Shown here: positions 23,801-35,328 of the stretch, piece by piece | Position numbering within the stretch: position 1 is the first letter of the stretch | How the letters are laid out: each line of letters opens with the position of its first letter | Source of the DNA: Coffea arabica | Taxonomy: Eukaryota > Streptophyta > Magnoliopsida > Gentianales > Rubiaceae | Reading direction: 5' to 3' | Assembly: GCF_036785885.1 (NCBI RefSeq) | Contig: NC_092312.1 | Span: 17,750,001 to 17,814,000, forward strand | Length of the DNA: 64,000 nucleotides | The notes under the pieces: generated by a model | What the model was told of the DNA's origin: nothing | What the model saw: the letters and a program-made list of their open reading frames with translations, nothing else | Database searches by the model: none | Position numbers and translations under genes: made by a program

Positions 23801-26800
23801 AATTTATCAGCTTCATAATTGCAGCTTTGCTATATACCAGGATACTAGTGTCAAAAGAACAAGAAAAGAATAGTAACCATTTCACAAAGTAGCAGCATCT
23901 AATTTGAGACAGCAGGGATGGAAATGATTTCTTCTTAGTTGAAGGATCAAAAGATGTTGGAATGCATGCCTTTTCAGAAGGAATGTAGCACAAGCCATCT
24001 GGTTTTGCAATCCTTGTTGCGACACGAGCCATAAGCATACTCCCAGAAATTCCAGCACTCGCAGTGCATCCTGTGGTTTCATGAATCTCTGTCCTAATAG
24101 CTCTCGCAAAAAGCTCAGGATCCTCTACTCTTAAGTCAGTGACATCTATAAATGCTTCATCACAGCTAACAGCCTGACCATAAAGAGTTACAAATTCAGA
24201 ACACGACTAAGATAATAACTGAGGTTTCTGATAAAAGTTCCCATGAGCAGACCTGCACTTTGTTGCAATGCTTATGTAAAATATCATAAAATTGATCAGC
24301 CACCTGCATCCAAAAGCAAATAGACCTCATATGACAACACAGCTAACACAGAAGGCACATTTATAAGACACCTTCCTTAACATTTATCTTACTTTAAGTT
24401 AGAGACTAAATACACACCTCCTCATAAGCATCAAAATTATATGGCAAAATGACAAGCTGAGGACAAAGGGCCTTAGCATCTCTAATAAACATTCCAGCCT
24501 TCACCCCTAAAAAGTAATTTATCAATCTGGTGAAAGTGAAAACTACATAATTGGAAGAGAGCACCGCTGCAAGTTAGACAAACCATGATTTCGAGCAGGA
24601 TAATTTGCAGAAGAAATCTCAGCAGTTCCTCGAGAATTATCTGAATGGCAAACAGCAACGGGCTTATCTTTCAAATCAGGGTGCTTCCTAATAACCACTG
24701 ATACAAAGAAGCAATCCTGTAAAGAGACATCAATGTTTAAAAGAATGTTAAAGCTGAGATACTTGGACAAAACTCCTTACATTGCGCCACCTTTAAAAAA
24801 AGTAAATAAGTGAAGACATGTAAAATACTGCCTTGGAGAGTTTACCATGTCCACATGGATAATGGTAGTTTTCTGGGATGTTGCAAAAGCATTACGACTG
24901 GGATTCATATCCTTAAAACCATTAGCAGAGCTCAGAAAACGTTTACGATAACGGTTTCTCCAAGTGCCAATAAAATGCAGCCTAGAAAACTGAAACGACC
25001 AAAGATCAATTAGTTGTAGACATCTACAAGTACTTCCATTATGTCAATAAAAAAAAGAAGAGCAGCATAGCAATGTAATTCCTTTATCAATAAAAAAAAA
25101 GGGAAAACAGAAAATCAGAACTATACATTACCAATCAAGTGCTTTATAAAAAAATGGAGTTTATTTGAGCGACAAGTAAAGCAAGAAGAAAGAAAATGAC
25201 AAAGTGAAAGCTTTGGATGGTGAAATGCGTTTAAAATCAAAGCTAAACTTGAGTTTTCTACATCCTTGACCGAAAATCTCTACTACAAAAACTGAATGTT
25301 AAGTTTTACCAAATGCTTCTAGAAGTAAATTTGGTAAAAAAGGCAACAGATTCTTCAAGAGGCCTTAAAGAATAGTTTAGACTATGAGAACAATATGAAT
25401 CTGCAAATAAGCTACAAATAACAGCAAGTATGAAGAGCATGAAAAATTTTACAACATTAACCTTAAAATAGTTTTCCACAAAATTTGCATCTGAAAGAGT
25501 TGAATGCCCTGTTGTACTGGGCCTAATGGTTTTGGAACTCGATGACTCCTCAATTATGTGATCTTCCAAGCAGTCGTTATGGTCTGACTTAGGATCTTGA
25601 CAAGGACTTATGTGCGAATGATATCCAGCATCGGATTGACCCACCACAGCAGCATCCAATTCCACCTCACAGTGATTTTCCATGCAATAAGTTGGTGCTT
25701 GATCTGTTGATTCAGCAGCATTTGGATGAAAGGGGTCATCAGAAACTGAATGACACTCCTCTACCTCTTCAGTACATTCAGCCTTGCCAAATATATTAGC
25801 TTCCAAACTGCAGCTAGTCCTCAATGTTGCAATACCAGATTGAGGCACCGCTTGGCCACTTATAGATTCTTCCAAATCATCAAGGACTGGGCCAGATTTG
25901 AAACCAAATGCTGATAATTTTGGTTGTTTCTTGGTTTCACTCGCAAGTTGATCAAGCTGGTAAGGTATCCCTGAAGGAAACTCAAAAGATTAATGAGTAC
26001 ATATCAGCTTTCTGTTTTTTTCTGAAATTTTCACCTTTCCTTTTGAAAAAAAATGCGGCAAACAAGGTCTAACGAGTTTAACCAGAACCGGGTTGTGGAT
26101 ACTGTAAAATGGAGTAATTAGAACTTCCAACACATTTAATTACAGATACAGACTATTTCTACTCCATTGCTTCAACAATTCTCTGTCCCCTTCACTATAA
26201 GTCATCAATACTAGGTAAACAAATCAATCAAAGGAAAGTAGGCAATAAGAACGAATTCTAATAACTTCCTTCAGATTTCTCAAACAAATTAATATCCTAC
26301 TATGGTTGAATAACCTATTAGAGTTTATCATTTACTACAAAGTTACATCTGAAAGATTTCATTGCAGAATTGGCCAGAGACGATGAAATAATGAAACCCA
26401 ACTCACAGCTTAACAATTTATTGGCAGCAACAGATTCCAGCACCCATGTAGGTTTAATAACTGGAAGTCCGCCACTGAAGGACCTGTAACAGGCAAAGTT
26501 CTTTTGAAGCACACAAAATTTCAATGCATCAATTTGAAATTGAATCATGTAAAGATGAGTGCGGAACCTTAAATTTTTAATTTTACTGTCAGGAAGATTA
26601 CTGCAGATAATATGAGTAACATGATGGCGCGAAAAGTAATTCTCAAAGCGTCCTCCATACTTCAACATGTAACCTTTTAGTTCCTGAAAAGATTTACGTC
26701 AGCATGAACCACACTCCAAAGGTAAAGTAATAGGGCCAAGAAAACAAGTACAGAAGTTCAGAAATGGAAGCACCAGTTCCAAGCACATGGGTTGGGCATG

Positions 26801-27987
26801 TACAGAAAGAGCATAAGAAACATAATCCACAGATAGAACACAAAAATGTAGATAAAAGGAAGAGAGAGAAACATATAACCTCAGAATTTGGCATCACCTG
26901 GCTAGAAGGCACTGTATATCCATCAACAAAAATAGATACTCCATCAAATATGGGTTTTCCAGAACAAGCACCACTAACTGAAGAAGATGAAGCCTCAGCA
27001 TCAAACTGTTGATGTAGCTTCTGATTCTTCATAACCATGTAACTACATTTAACAAGGCCAGAGTACATTACAGAAAAAGTCGAGATTCAACAATATGAAA
27101 CCAAAAAATCGCAGCAACTAGTATCAGTTAAAACACTTACAAGCAACAGTTCCCCAAAATTGCTACAGTTAATTCAAACTTTTTCTGAATTTATAACAAG
27201 CTTTATATTGGTGTTCGAGCTTGGCCTATTATGATGGAGCACGAGCTTGAACAAGCATATATGGAGGTAAGCTCAAGCAGCGCACGATTAGCTTGATTTT
27301 TTTAATGTCAATCTCAGGTTCTACACGACTCCAGCTGAGTTCGAGCAGAGCTTTTAAAGTTAACTGAGAAATTTCTGAAAGCTTTCTTAAATTGATTCAA
27401 AAACCAACCTAGAATGAGCTATTATCAAGCTTAACTCGAATCACGGATCAAGTAACTTTTGATATCAAGAAATTCAAAATATGGAGAAAAATAACCAATG
27501 TCAAACTGTTAACTGAAGGTGCTTTTCATCATCGAGAAAATAAGCAATAAAACACGAAATGGATAGCGCCATAATTAGCGACAACTAGCACAGGTATAAG
27601 CCAGAGTTAGAATCTGAAACGAAATAGTAATTAAAAAAGAAAAATCAGATAACTTTATAGCAAATGGGACGGCTCATGTTTATCAGGTGACGCAAGTTTA
27701 ACTAATAGCAGGTTGAAGTGTTTGATAGAGAACGTAGGGAATTGCCTGCCGAAATCGGGGAAGGGTGAATTGCGAAAGGCGGAGCGGGAAGAAGATCGAG
27801 AATTTGCTCCCCAAGCCATGCCTAGGGTTTTCTGATTTTGGTCAGTTTTCCGCTTCCTGTTTCTCTTGTCATTATTTCGACAGCTGTTATTGCCCGAAGT
27901 GGAAGGGTTGGAATTAGAGTTTGAGGTCACGCTCCGCTTCGAATTTGAATTCGATGTGGCGGACCTGGATGATGAATTCAGACTCAT
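14809..27987 (-). CDS. REV1: DNA repair protein REV1 (Y-family translesion polymerase), 24 exons
   Basis: Deoxycytidyl transferase and scaffold for translesion synthesis in the nucleus. Exons, 5' to 3': 27987-27746, 27042-26898, 26683-26568, 26483-26407, 25970-25462, 24989-24846, 24716-24584, 24506-24418, 24303-24253, 24173-23970, 22191-22072, 21315-21223, 20449-20390, 20162-20076, 19979-19896, 19789-19717, 18529-18461, 18289-18221, 17564-17274, 17220-17150, 16134-16096, 15991-15468, 15388-15328, 14862-14809. They total 3405 bases, 1134 residues, against about 1105 in Arabidopsis. Domains: BRCT at about 105-200 (GVSIFVDGYTVPS, THIICSNLPDSK); catalytic palm with VDMDCFF (Asp near 410) and SCDEAF (Asp-Glu near 507-508); two ubiquitin-binding motifs around LPPEV (about 844) and LPEEL (about 964); a C-terminal helical domain for partner polymerases. 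Introns 1 and 10 begin with GC, not GT. Intron 10 holds a repeat nest. Confidence 0.96.
22780..23803. mobile_element. Nest of related TIR elements in REV1 intron 10
   Basis: The block opens AGGCTCTATTTGGAT and closes ATCCAAACGGAGCCT. Inside, a right-hand end (CCCCCAAAAACAGTTAATCC, near 23030-23057) and a left-hand end (TTTGGATTAGTTTTTGGGGG, near 23583-23602) face each other. Between them is a pyrimidine-rich arm, a small palindrome (GAGGCCTCGATTTGG against its mirror) and a purine-rich arm. The spacer around 23070-23190 closely matches one arm of the element at 28670-29384. It reads as two short elements or one split element of a single fold-back family. It takes up more than half of the 1.78-kb intron and encodes nothing. 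Confidence 0.7.
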
Positions 27988-28669
27988 CTTCTTGGCGACG
28001 AAATTAACGTACGGCAGATGATGGAATATTCGAATGGGCGGAAGACGTTGCCAACAAATGCAGGGAGTATTGCCAGACTTCCGGTCCGTATACTGATTGT
28101 CGGGAGTGCCAAAATTCTAGTGCTTTAAAATGGTCTAGTACTTACTTGGTAAGCTAACGCTGGAGATTTATGAAATGAAACGGTTTCATCCCTTCAAACT
28201 TGCTCTGGAAGATTTAAAAATAAAGCGGCAAACGAGTCGATTGGAATGGTAACTCGGTAAGGCGGTAAAAGCGACCACCGATGACGGAAACGGGGAGGTT
28301 CTGGTGAGCTTCCAGACAATACGTGGTCAGATTGGTCTGCGGGTGCCTATTTTCATTATATTCAACGGCTATGATTAATTTTGGTAAAATTACTTCCCAG
28401 TCATGATGTATGCGTCGTACACACAATTTTGGCCAATTTCTCTTTCAGTTTCCGCTCCTATCTTTTGATTCTACTCCGGCTTCATTTATTTCTTCCTTTT
28501 CTTTGTTCCCTTTCTTTTGTTATTCTTCCCAAAGGGGTGACGTTGAACTATTTAATTAGGCATGCTACTGCTTTTGAGTTTTTAGTTTAACAAATCATAG
28601 AAGTGAAAAGAACAAATGGAGGTAAAGAACGGGGTTCCAAGTTCCATCCAAATTAATCAAAAACTCAAG

Positions 28670-29384
28670 GACCTTTTTGGATTAGTTATTTTTTGGAGTT
28701 TTTTCAAAAACTATTTTATTTTACCTGTATATATGAAAAAATTTTATCGTAAATATTTATTTGAATTATTTTTAAAGATATTTTAAAATTTTTTAAAAAT
28801 TTTACACCATTCACCACCATCTCATCCATCTTCCTCTCTTCTCTCTTTCTTCTCTCCATCTTCTTCTTCCTCCTCCTCCTCCTCCTCCTACTTCTTTCTT
28901 CTCCCTTCTCCTTCTTACCCTCCTTTCCCCCAATCCCAAACCCCTCTCCTACTCACGAGTGGTGGCTGTCACCACTCTAATCGCGACCTTTTTGTCACAA
29001 CCAAGCCATAAGTGGTCGCGATTAGATTTGGTCGTGACCAAGAAGGTTGCGGTCAGTGGAAGGGAGAAGGAATTGGGGGTGGGGGAAGGAAAGGGATAAG
29101 AGAGGGAAGGGAGAAGGAATTGGGGGTGGGGAAAGGGAAGGGATAAGAGAGGGAAGAGAAGGGGAAAAGGAGGAAAGACAGGGAGAGGAAGGAGGGTCAT
29201 GGGTATAGAGATGGTGGCGGTGGAGAGTGATGGATGATGGTGGTGTATTTTTTATTTTTTGTATATTTGAAATTATTTTTGATAGATTGTTTGAATATGT
29301 GTTTTTGAAATTTTTTGATTTATATATTATTATAGCATTATATATAAAAAAAATTTCAAAAATTGAGGAATCCAAACAAACCCG
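28670..29384. mobile_element. Fold-back element with pyrimidine/purine arms, about 715 bp
   Basis: The left end reads CTTTTTGGATTAGTTATTTT and the right end, reversed, reads GGGTTTGTTTGGATTCC, so the termini are inverted. From each side come an AT-rich arm, a CACCACC/GGTGGTG block, and a pyrimidine-rich (left) or purine-rich (right) arm. The centre holds short palindromic words (GTGGCTGTCACCAC, TGGTCGCGATTAG). The same AT-rich arm is found in the REV1 intron nest. It encodes no protein; the many frames read through it are artefacts of its composition. The target duplication could not be fixed, so the superfamily is left open. Confidence 0.75.
29062..29157. repeat. Two tandem copies of a roughly 48-bp purine-rich unit
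   Basis: Within the right arm of the fold-back element the unit GGGAGAAGGAATTGGGGGTG, followed by GGAAAGGGATAAGAGAGGG-type sequence, occurs twice in a row with few differences. The pyrimidine arm lacks a matching duplication, so it arose after the arms formed. Confidence 0.8.
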
Positions 29385-29728
29385 ACCTCCTCGACAAACA
29401 ATTTATTTCTCATTCAATTACTACTTTTTTTTTGGGGGTAATAATACACATAGGATACGCCTATGCAAGTCGTACGCATTAACCCAATAAGGAAAACACA
29501 CAAGTACAACGACGGCAATGCAAGAGGTCTTTTTGCCCTTTTTTTTTCGAGTTTTGGTTGGATGACTTGGCTACAGTGAGTCATAAGATTTTCACAATAG
29601 CTCCGTATGATGGGACAATACAAAATTAGTGAACTCACAGGCTCCTGCTTGCCTAATTTGCCATCCTATAACTGCGAGTACCTACCATGTACCTTTTTGT
29701 TTCTTTTTCTAGTGATTTACGAGCACCA

Positions 29729-29764
29729 TGTACTGCTACTGCTACTGCTACTGCTACTGCTACA
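29729..29764. repeat. CTGCTA hexamer microsatellite
   Basis: About six copies of the hexamer CTGCTA/TACTGC in a row. It lies downstream of the bHLH coding end, likely in its 3' untranslated region. Confidence 0.85.
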
Positions 29765-29914
29765 TCCTACCACCTTTACTTCTTTCTTCATCCGGGCAAC
29801 AGTTTACAGCCATTTTTTTTTTCTGTTTCCCCTGCTTATCAACATTATGAAGTTTGCAGCATCTGTCCATCCATACAAAAAATTCATACTCCTACTTAAT
29901 TATTGGTTTGATGA

Positions 29915-31946
29915 TTACTTGTTGACCATAGCCGGTGACCAAAAATCGGCTCCATTAGTCTCTGCCACATGTAGCGTGAGCTCTACTGGGACCAGACATA
30001 ACCCCTTGCTTCTTAGATCCGTCGTTGATTCGCCTTCCTTGCATTCTCCACCTTTTTCCTGTTTTTCACAGAGAAGAGGACGGTTATGATACCCTTTGGA
30101 GGGGCGCACGACCATAGTACAGTTAATTTAACCAACCAACCAACCATACCCAGGGAAGCTACAAAGCTATATACTACCTATGAACTTCTTCATCTTTACT
30201 TCACTGGTGTTTGCACCACTTAGGCAAGTAAGACTTCGATGATTTTTACAATGAAAAGGAATCCTATACGATGACATTACAGCAGGAGGCGTCAATTTTC
30301 CAATGACGACATTGCTGAATGTCATTGTGTGGTACGTACTCGAGTAGGAGTGGCGGGTTCACTTTTTCCCCCTTAGATCCAACAAATTGGTGGTGAAAAT
30401 GAAATATAGTGTAGCGTCTCATCTTTCGCGTTTTCATTCAATATAAACTCCAGAGAAAAGTACTCCCTCCCAGTGAATAGCTTACCACAACATTCCTTGT
30501 GTTTAACCAATTAAAAGGTACATGCTCAAGACTTTATTAAACAAAGCCAACCCGAAAAAATACGTTAGAATTTTCCAGTCATCAAAACCAGAAAATTGAC
30601 AGAGAAACCAGGGCCAGGGGCCAGGGTAAAGTCACAAGAAGCTTGTACCAGGAATATGCTGGGCGAGTACTTACAAGCAAGTAACGGGGCGAGGAAGGCA
30701 GACGCTGCAAGTATGGAGAACACAAGACCTGAACCTGATCCTGCAGAAATCTGATGTAACCCATCGCTTCGTGAAGTACTGATGCCGTATCCGTCTGCAG
30801 CGCTCCATCAGAGCGAGTACGTTAGTATTAGTAACATATGGTTTCAATTTTCTGTACCCAAAAGTACAACACGATGCAAAATCCAAAATGCAACATCAGA
30901 GATTTCTTCCCATAAGTAACTCCATGCTTTAATTCAAAACCCTTTTTGTTACAATGAAAATTGACAAAAAATAAAATAAAATAATTTACACTAACTAAAA
31001 TCAACCTTGCCGAAGGGTGAAACGAGTTGCTGGAGAGCTATGACTCTTTCTCCAAGTTTCTCTTTTTTGACCTATGCCACACAAATTAATTTGAACAAAC
31101 ATCTTTAGCACAATATTGATTAATACAAAAAATGATGAGCTAGTGTGTGTGTGTGTCCTCGACATGCAAGTCCTCTTTCGGGGTTGTCTGACCTTTCCAT
31201 GCCCCGTCGCCGTCTCAATCAAGTTATCAGCAGATTTCTTTTTCTTACAATTTGTCTGGCTTCCCGCCGGAGCTACATTACCGACGGCTGAGTTCTGAAC
31301 TGGTTCATCGTTGACAGCGCCAATAGCCCCTGACACATTTCTCTTTTTCTGCACAACAAGACAAACCTCAAAATCCAGACATGCAAGGTCTGGGGTAGCT
31401 TAATCAATATCTTAGCTAGCCCATTATTGGCCTTAAAATTTTCAGTCACCCCAAAAAAAAAAAAAAAGGAATAAGAGAGAGAGAAAAGAATAAGAGCCGA
31501 AAAAGGATGTCCCCCACCCCCCCAAATCCCTTTTTTTGTTCTTTTACAGTTAGCATATATGCGGCTAAAAGAATGACGGGAGAAACTGCAAAACTACTTA
31601 CGTTTGATTTTTGTGAAGAGCTAACGTTGGTCTTGCTTATAGAAGTAGTGATGTTGCTGTTTACAGTCGTTGAAGAGGCGGAAGATGAATCGCTGCATGT
31701 CACTCCTCCACTTTTTTGAGCAAATTTTGCAGTAATTTTCTCGAAAGTAAAATCAAAGTCTTGACTATTTTCATCACCAAAGCAGAGCATTTTGGGAGGA
31801 GTGGATGAAAATGAGGAGGTAGTAAAATTGAAGCAGACATCTGGGTCAAGATCATCTGCGACTTCTTCGGCAAAGAGGAGTTTCGAGTAGCTCCCCACGG
31901 CGAGAGGATCATCGTGATCTTCGAGTCCATCATCCCCACCTGCCAT
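29915..31946 (-). CDS. bHLH transcription factor, bHLH113 type (five exons)
   Basis: Nuclear DNA-binding or dimerising protein of 276 residues; Arabidopsis bHLH113 has about 270. Exons, 5' to 3': 31946-31602, 31348-31193, 31071-31006, 30794-30675, 30058-29915. All are bounded by GT-AG, and every exon is a multiple of three. The N-terminal 167 residues are acidic and serine-rich with a KKKKSADNL basic patch. The helix-loop-helix follows at about 168-218: [20 protein letters not shown], then [20 protein letters not shown] and [11 protein letters not shown]. Its basic region lacks the His-Glu-Arg set needed for E-box binding, as is usual in this subgroup, so it may bind other sites or act through partners. 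The last exon carries [20 protein letters not shown] and the [10 protein letters not shown] end typical of the group. The LYR gene lies upstream, in the order recalled for Arabidopsis. Confidence 0.93.
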
Positions 31947-32025
31947 TCGATGACGATTTTACAGCTTGGACTAAAAATAAAGAAAGGAAAAGAAGCGCTG
32001 AAATGAAAAGGCTATTGAGAGGCAA

Positions 32026-32029
<4 letters not shown>

Positions 32030-32056
<27 letters not shown>
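32030..32056. repeat. TG microsatellite in the bHLH core promoter
   Basis: An uninterrupted run of about 13 TG units immediately downstream (minus sense) of the TATA box. The expected transcription start, about 30 bases from the TATA box, falls at its edge. Confidence 0.9.
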
Positions 32057-32060
<4 letters not shown>

Positions 32061-32063
32061 ATA
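32057..32063 (-). promoter_or_regulatory. TATA box of the bHLH gene
   Basis: The minus strand reads CTATAAAAC. It lies about 110 bases upstream of the ATG at 31946 and is directly followed by the CA/TG repeat. Confidence 0.65.
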
Positions 32064-33438
32064 GGCTTATAGGAGATAACGACGGAAGCTGCTGTTGTGT
32101 GTGTAAAAGTGAAGCGGACAGAATTAGTTTAGGTGAGCCTATTAATTGTCTAGCTGTTTGTTTGTTTTGTTTTTTTTTAATAGGACAGTAATTGCTTGAG
32201 GAGTTAAATTTGCATTTGTTGTGCTCTTTTAAATCTTACTAATGTCCTACTCAATTACTCATTGACTGCTCTGGACACAAATTACTAGTTGTATTACTAG
32301 TATAATAAATCTTCTACCTCAGCATCAAGCGGAGTTTGGTTTGTTCTCTCTCCAGAGTCCAGACCTTCGATTGGCGTTACGGCCGTTACTTGCATTTCAA
32401 GACTTTGGTTTTATCGTCGCGGTCAAACTTCAGACCCCACCTTGCCCGAGAAAATTTGTGCTTTATTCATCCAAAGCAAATTAGGCAGCAATTTACGAGT
32501 AAAACCTTCTCCGAAGAAAAAAAAAAATAAAGATTGATGATGTAATATATATAAAATAAAATAATTATTTAATTAAAATATTTATAATACAAATAAAATA
32601 ATAATATATTTTTAAAAAAACTTGTTATTCATACACACTTTCAGTACCTCTTGGCTTGGTCATTTTTTGGCTCTTCAATAAGTGAATTAGGCTCTTTGAC
32701 TTGTTGACCACTGCAAAGACACTGAGTGAGAGGTTAACGGTTCGATCATTGTCTCTTATTATGTGCCGCCACTAATACATGGTTTTTCAAATCTAAACAA
32801 GTATGTAATACATATTTTTTAGTTCCCATTGATTTTTTCTAGACTCGATGGTAATTCAATTTCTGTCGATTCTTTCTAATTCAGTTAAATTAAATGGTGA
32901 TTTAATCCCTTCTAACTTAGTTGGGTCCTTTTTAAGATACGTTAGCATAAAAATAGAAATAACATAGAAAGTGATCCTTTTTAGAGAGAGATAAATTGAA
33001 TAATTCGGTGAAAGAAAGTGCAACTAAAAGGTCCCGGATTTAAACCCTTTCATTTACACACAAAAAAAAAAAAAAAATCACCTTTCCCTGTTTTCTTTTG
33101 TTGCGCCGTCAGATACTTCCAAAATGGAAAATCACTGCTCGAGTTCCAGCTTCCAGAACCTCTCGTATTCTATTAAATTAACTAATCACTAGCTATTGAT
33201 TACTATCCCTATAAAATCTGTGGAAGGTCGTGAAATAATTTCAATTTCCAGCATATTGTAGCTAGTAGACCTGCATTTAGCTTCCATTACGATAGTTCTC
33301 CACAGCTAAATACACCCCAGAGGCGTGTAGACGTGACAGCACACAAGTCAGTTAAATGCGATCAAATTAAAGGCCAAAAGCATAGAATGACTAATGAAAC
33401 AAGGAGTAAGCTAACCAAATCTAAAGTCCATTTCGGTC

Positions 33439-33570
33439 ACTCCCTCTCTCCCACCTTAATATATTTGATTTTTTCCTTTCACACAATTTTTAAAAAAGAT
33501 AGTTAATTTTATTGAAAGAATAAATTTAGGTAACTATCTTTCTAAAATATCCTTACATTATATGAAATAT
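33439..33570. mobile_element. Truncated Stowaway-like MITE
   Basis: From CACTCCCTCTCTCCCACC onward the sequence tracks the left part of the complete element at 34978: T-rich run with TTTCACACA, then ATAAATTTAG, then CTAAAATATCCTTA. The right end with GGAGGGAG is missing, so this is a diverged, truncated copy. Confidence 0.55.
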
Positions 33571-34860
33571 TATATTAAAAAAATTTTTTTTTTACTAAAA
33601 CTTGCAATCCAACCTAAACTTTTGTCTCCAGTGAAAAACCACTACTAGTAAATGCGTTCCATTTTAATGATGCTTCATCCATTTTAATCTTCATAAATAT
33701 TCTCCTTTTTCTTTTATTTAATGAAAGGGATGTCCATGTGTCACTGTTAAAATCAACCAATGGTGGAATTTCACTTTCATTAATTACGCGAAATGGATAA
33801 TTTTACTGGAGTAATAGTTCTCTCTCTTCACTTCATTTTGAAACATTATATTATTTTCAGAGTGAGTTTATTATGTTCTTAATTATTTTATTTATCGTTG
33901 ACCATTATTTTTATCAAGCTTCCCTAAGATACACTTCCCTTGTTTACTATACAAAAAAAAAAAAAAAGGGCCGTGAAATTTAGTAGTGACACGTGAACTT
34001 GTGCTAATGAAGGTAACGGAGCGACACTCAAATCTACGAACTTGTTCCATCGAGCTCGTTATTATCTTCTGAAACCGAGTAAACCCAGGCCAAGAGTTCT
34101 GCAGCCTACCCCGGTTTATTACTATTCTGTTTTCAAATCTTCTTACAAACTTTATGCTTTTGTTGGATCAGAAGACTCGATTTTGATATTTACGTGATAA
34201 CAAATAAGTAGTGTGTAATTAAAATTGAAAATATATATATATATATATATATATGTATATGTATATATATGCAGAGATGACAATTGACAAGTAAGCCATG
34301 ATGGAGCAGCTGAGCTAATTGAAGAAGAGAAGTGATCACATAGATGGAGGACACTTGGTTGAAACGTGGCGGATGGACGTTCAGAATTGACACGTGTGGA
34401 ACAGTTTACTGGGAAAGCGGGAAATGTCGCCCAGAATGACTGATGGAGACAGGGTTTTGTTTTTTCAGTTCTTCTGAAAATAATAAAATATTAACAAAAC
34501 GAAAACCTTCCCAAAACATCTGGTTCTTGGTTGACGTGTTCCTCCGACACTGCGTCCATCGTTCTTTGTTAATCTCCAAACACAGTATCCCACGCTCGTT
34601 ACATTCGTTCAAGATTTCCATAATTATAATCATTCATGCTACTACTTTATGTTTAAGCGATATTTATAAACACTTTCAATAATTAATAGAGTGATTGGAT
34701 TGTCAATTATTTGTTAAAATTTACTTACTTATGTCACCAATATATTTTTTTAATAATTATTTTTTTTTTGGAACAAAGGGAATTCTAACGCCGCTTAACA
34801 GGGGTACAAAATGAGAGCTACGAAATCAACTCCCAGCAACTCCCTAATCCGGTCTTTGTT

Positions 34861-34881
34861 GGGGGGGGGGGGGGGGGGGGG
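34861..34881. repeat. 21-base G homopolymer
   Basis: A pure run of 21 G, followed by AGGGG. It could form quadruplex structure and is prone to length error in sequencing. Confidence 0.85.
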
Positions 34882-34977
34882 AGGGGTCTTCTAGAACTCC
34901 ACACCGTTCTGATCGTTTACTCGCTAGTTAATCAGCACGCTCGCCCTTTTAATTAACATATAACACGTCAAAAAATA

Positions 34978-35328
34978 CTCCCTCCGTCCCGTTTCGTTAG
35001 TTTTGATTTTTTTTTTCACACAGATTAAGAAAGTGTAATTAATTTGGTTGGAAACATAAATTTAGATTAATAATTTCCTAAAATATCCTTATGCTAATCA
35101 CGAAGAGTGCCAATTAATATCAGATACAGCTAATGGGTTAGTATTGGAAAACCTTAATGTATTCAATGTAGTGGGTTAGTATTTAATAACAATGTATTAA
35201 TAACAAGATATTTAATAAGGGTATTTTAGATAATTTGAAAGATTACTACATTTTTTAATGGGAAAGTAGACTATAATTTGGGACAGACGAAAAAGGAAAA
35301 CAAGACTATCAAAGTGGGACGGAGGGAG
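34978..35328. mobile_element. Stowaway-type MITE, 351 bp, complete ends
   Basis: Left end CTCCCTCCGTCCCGTTTCG, right end GGGACGGAGGGAG, inverted, with TA on both sides (34976-34977 and 35329-35330). Its length is almost the same as the element at 5439-5787, but the interiors differ, so they are different subfamilies of the same superfamily. Confidence 0.92.

Larger units (their letters stand above)
27988..29914. other. Region between REV1 promoter and the bHLH gene 3' end
   Basis: The left part is the REV1 promoter and leader; I see no convincing TATA box. The middle is the fold-back element at 28670-29384. A CTGCTA repeat at 29729-29764 lies about 150 bases downstream of the bHLH stop, probably in its 3' untranslated region. 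No further gene is visible. Confidence 0.6.

Noticed and set aside
28949-29375. Pro/Leu/Ser-rich frames
   Set aside because: Translation of the pyrimidine/purine arms of the fold-back element; composition artefact.
29607-30089. 160-codon plus-strand frame
   Set aside because: Runs over the CTGCTA repeat and antisense to the last bHLH exon.
30461-30471. TACTCCCTCCC word resembling a Stowaway end
   Set aside because: No matching inverted end within 600 bp and no shared interior.
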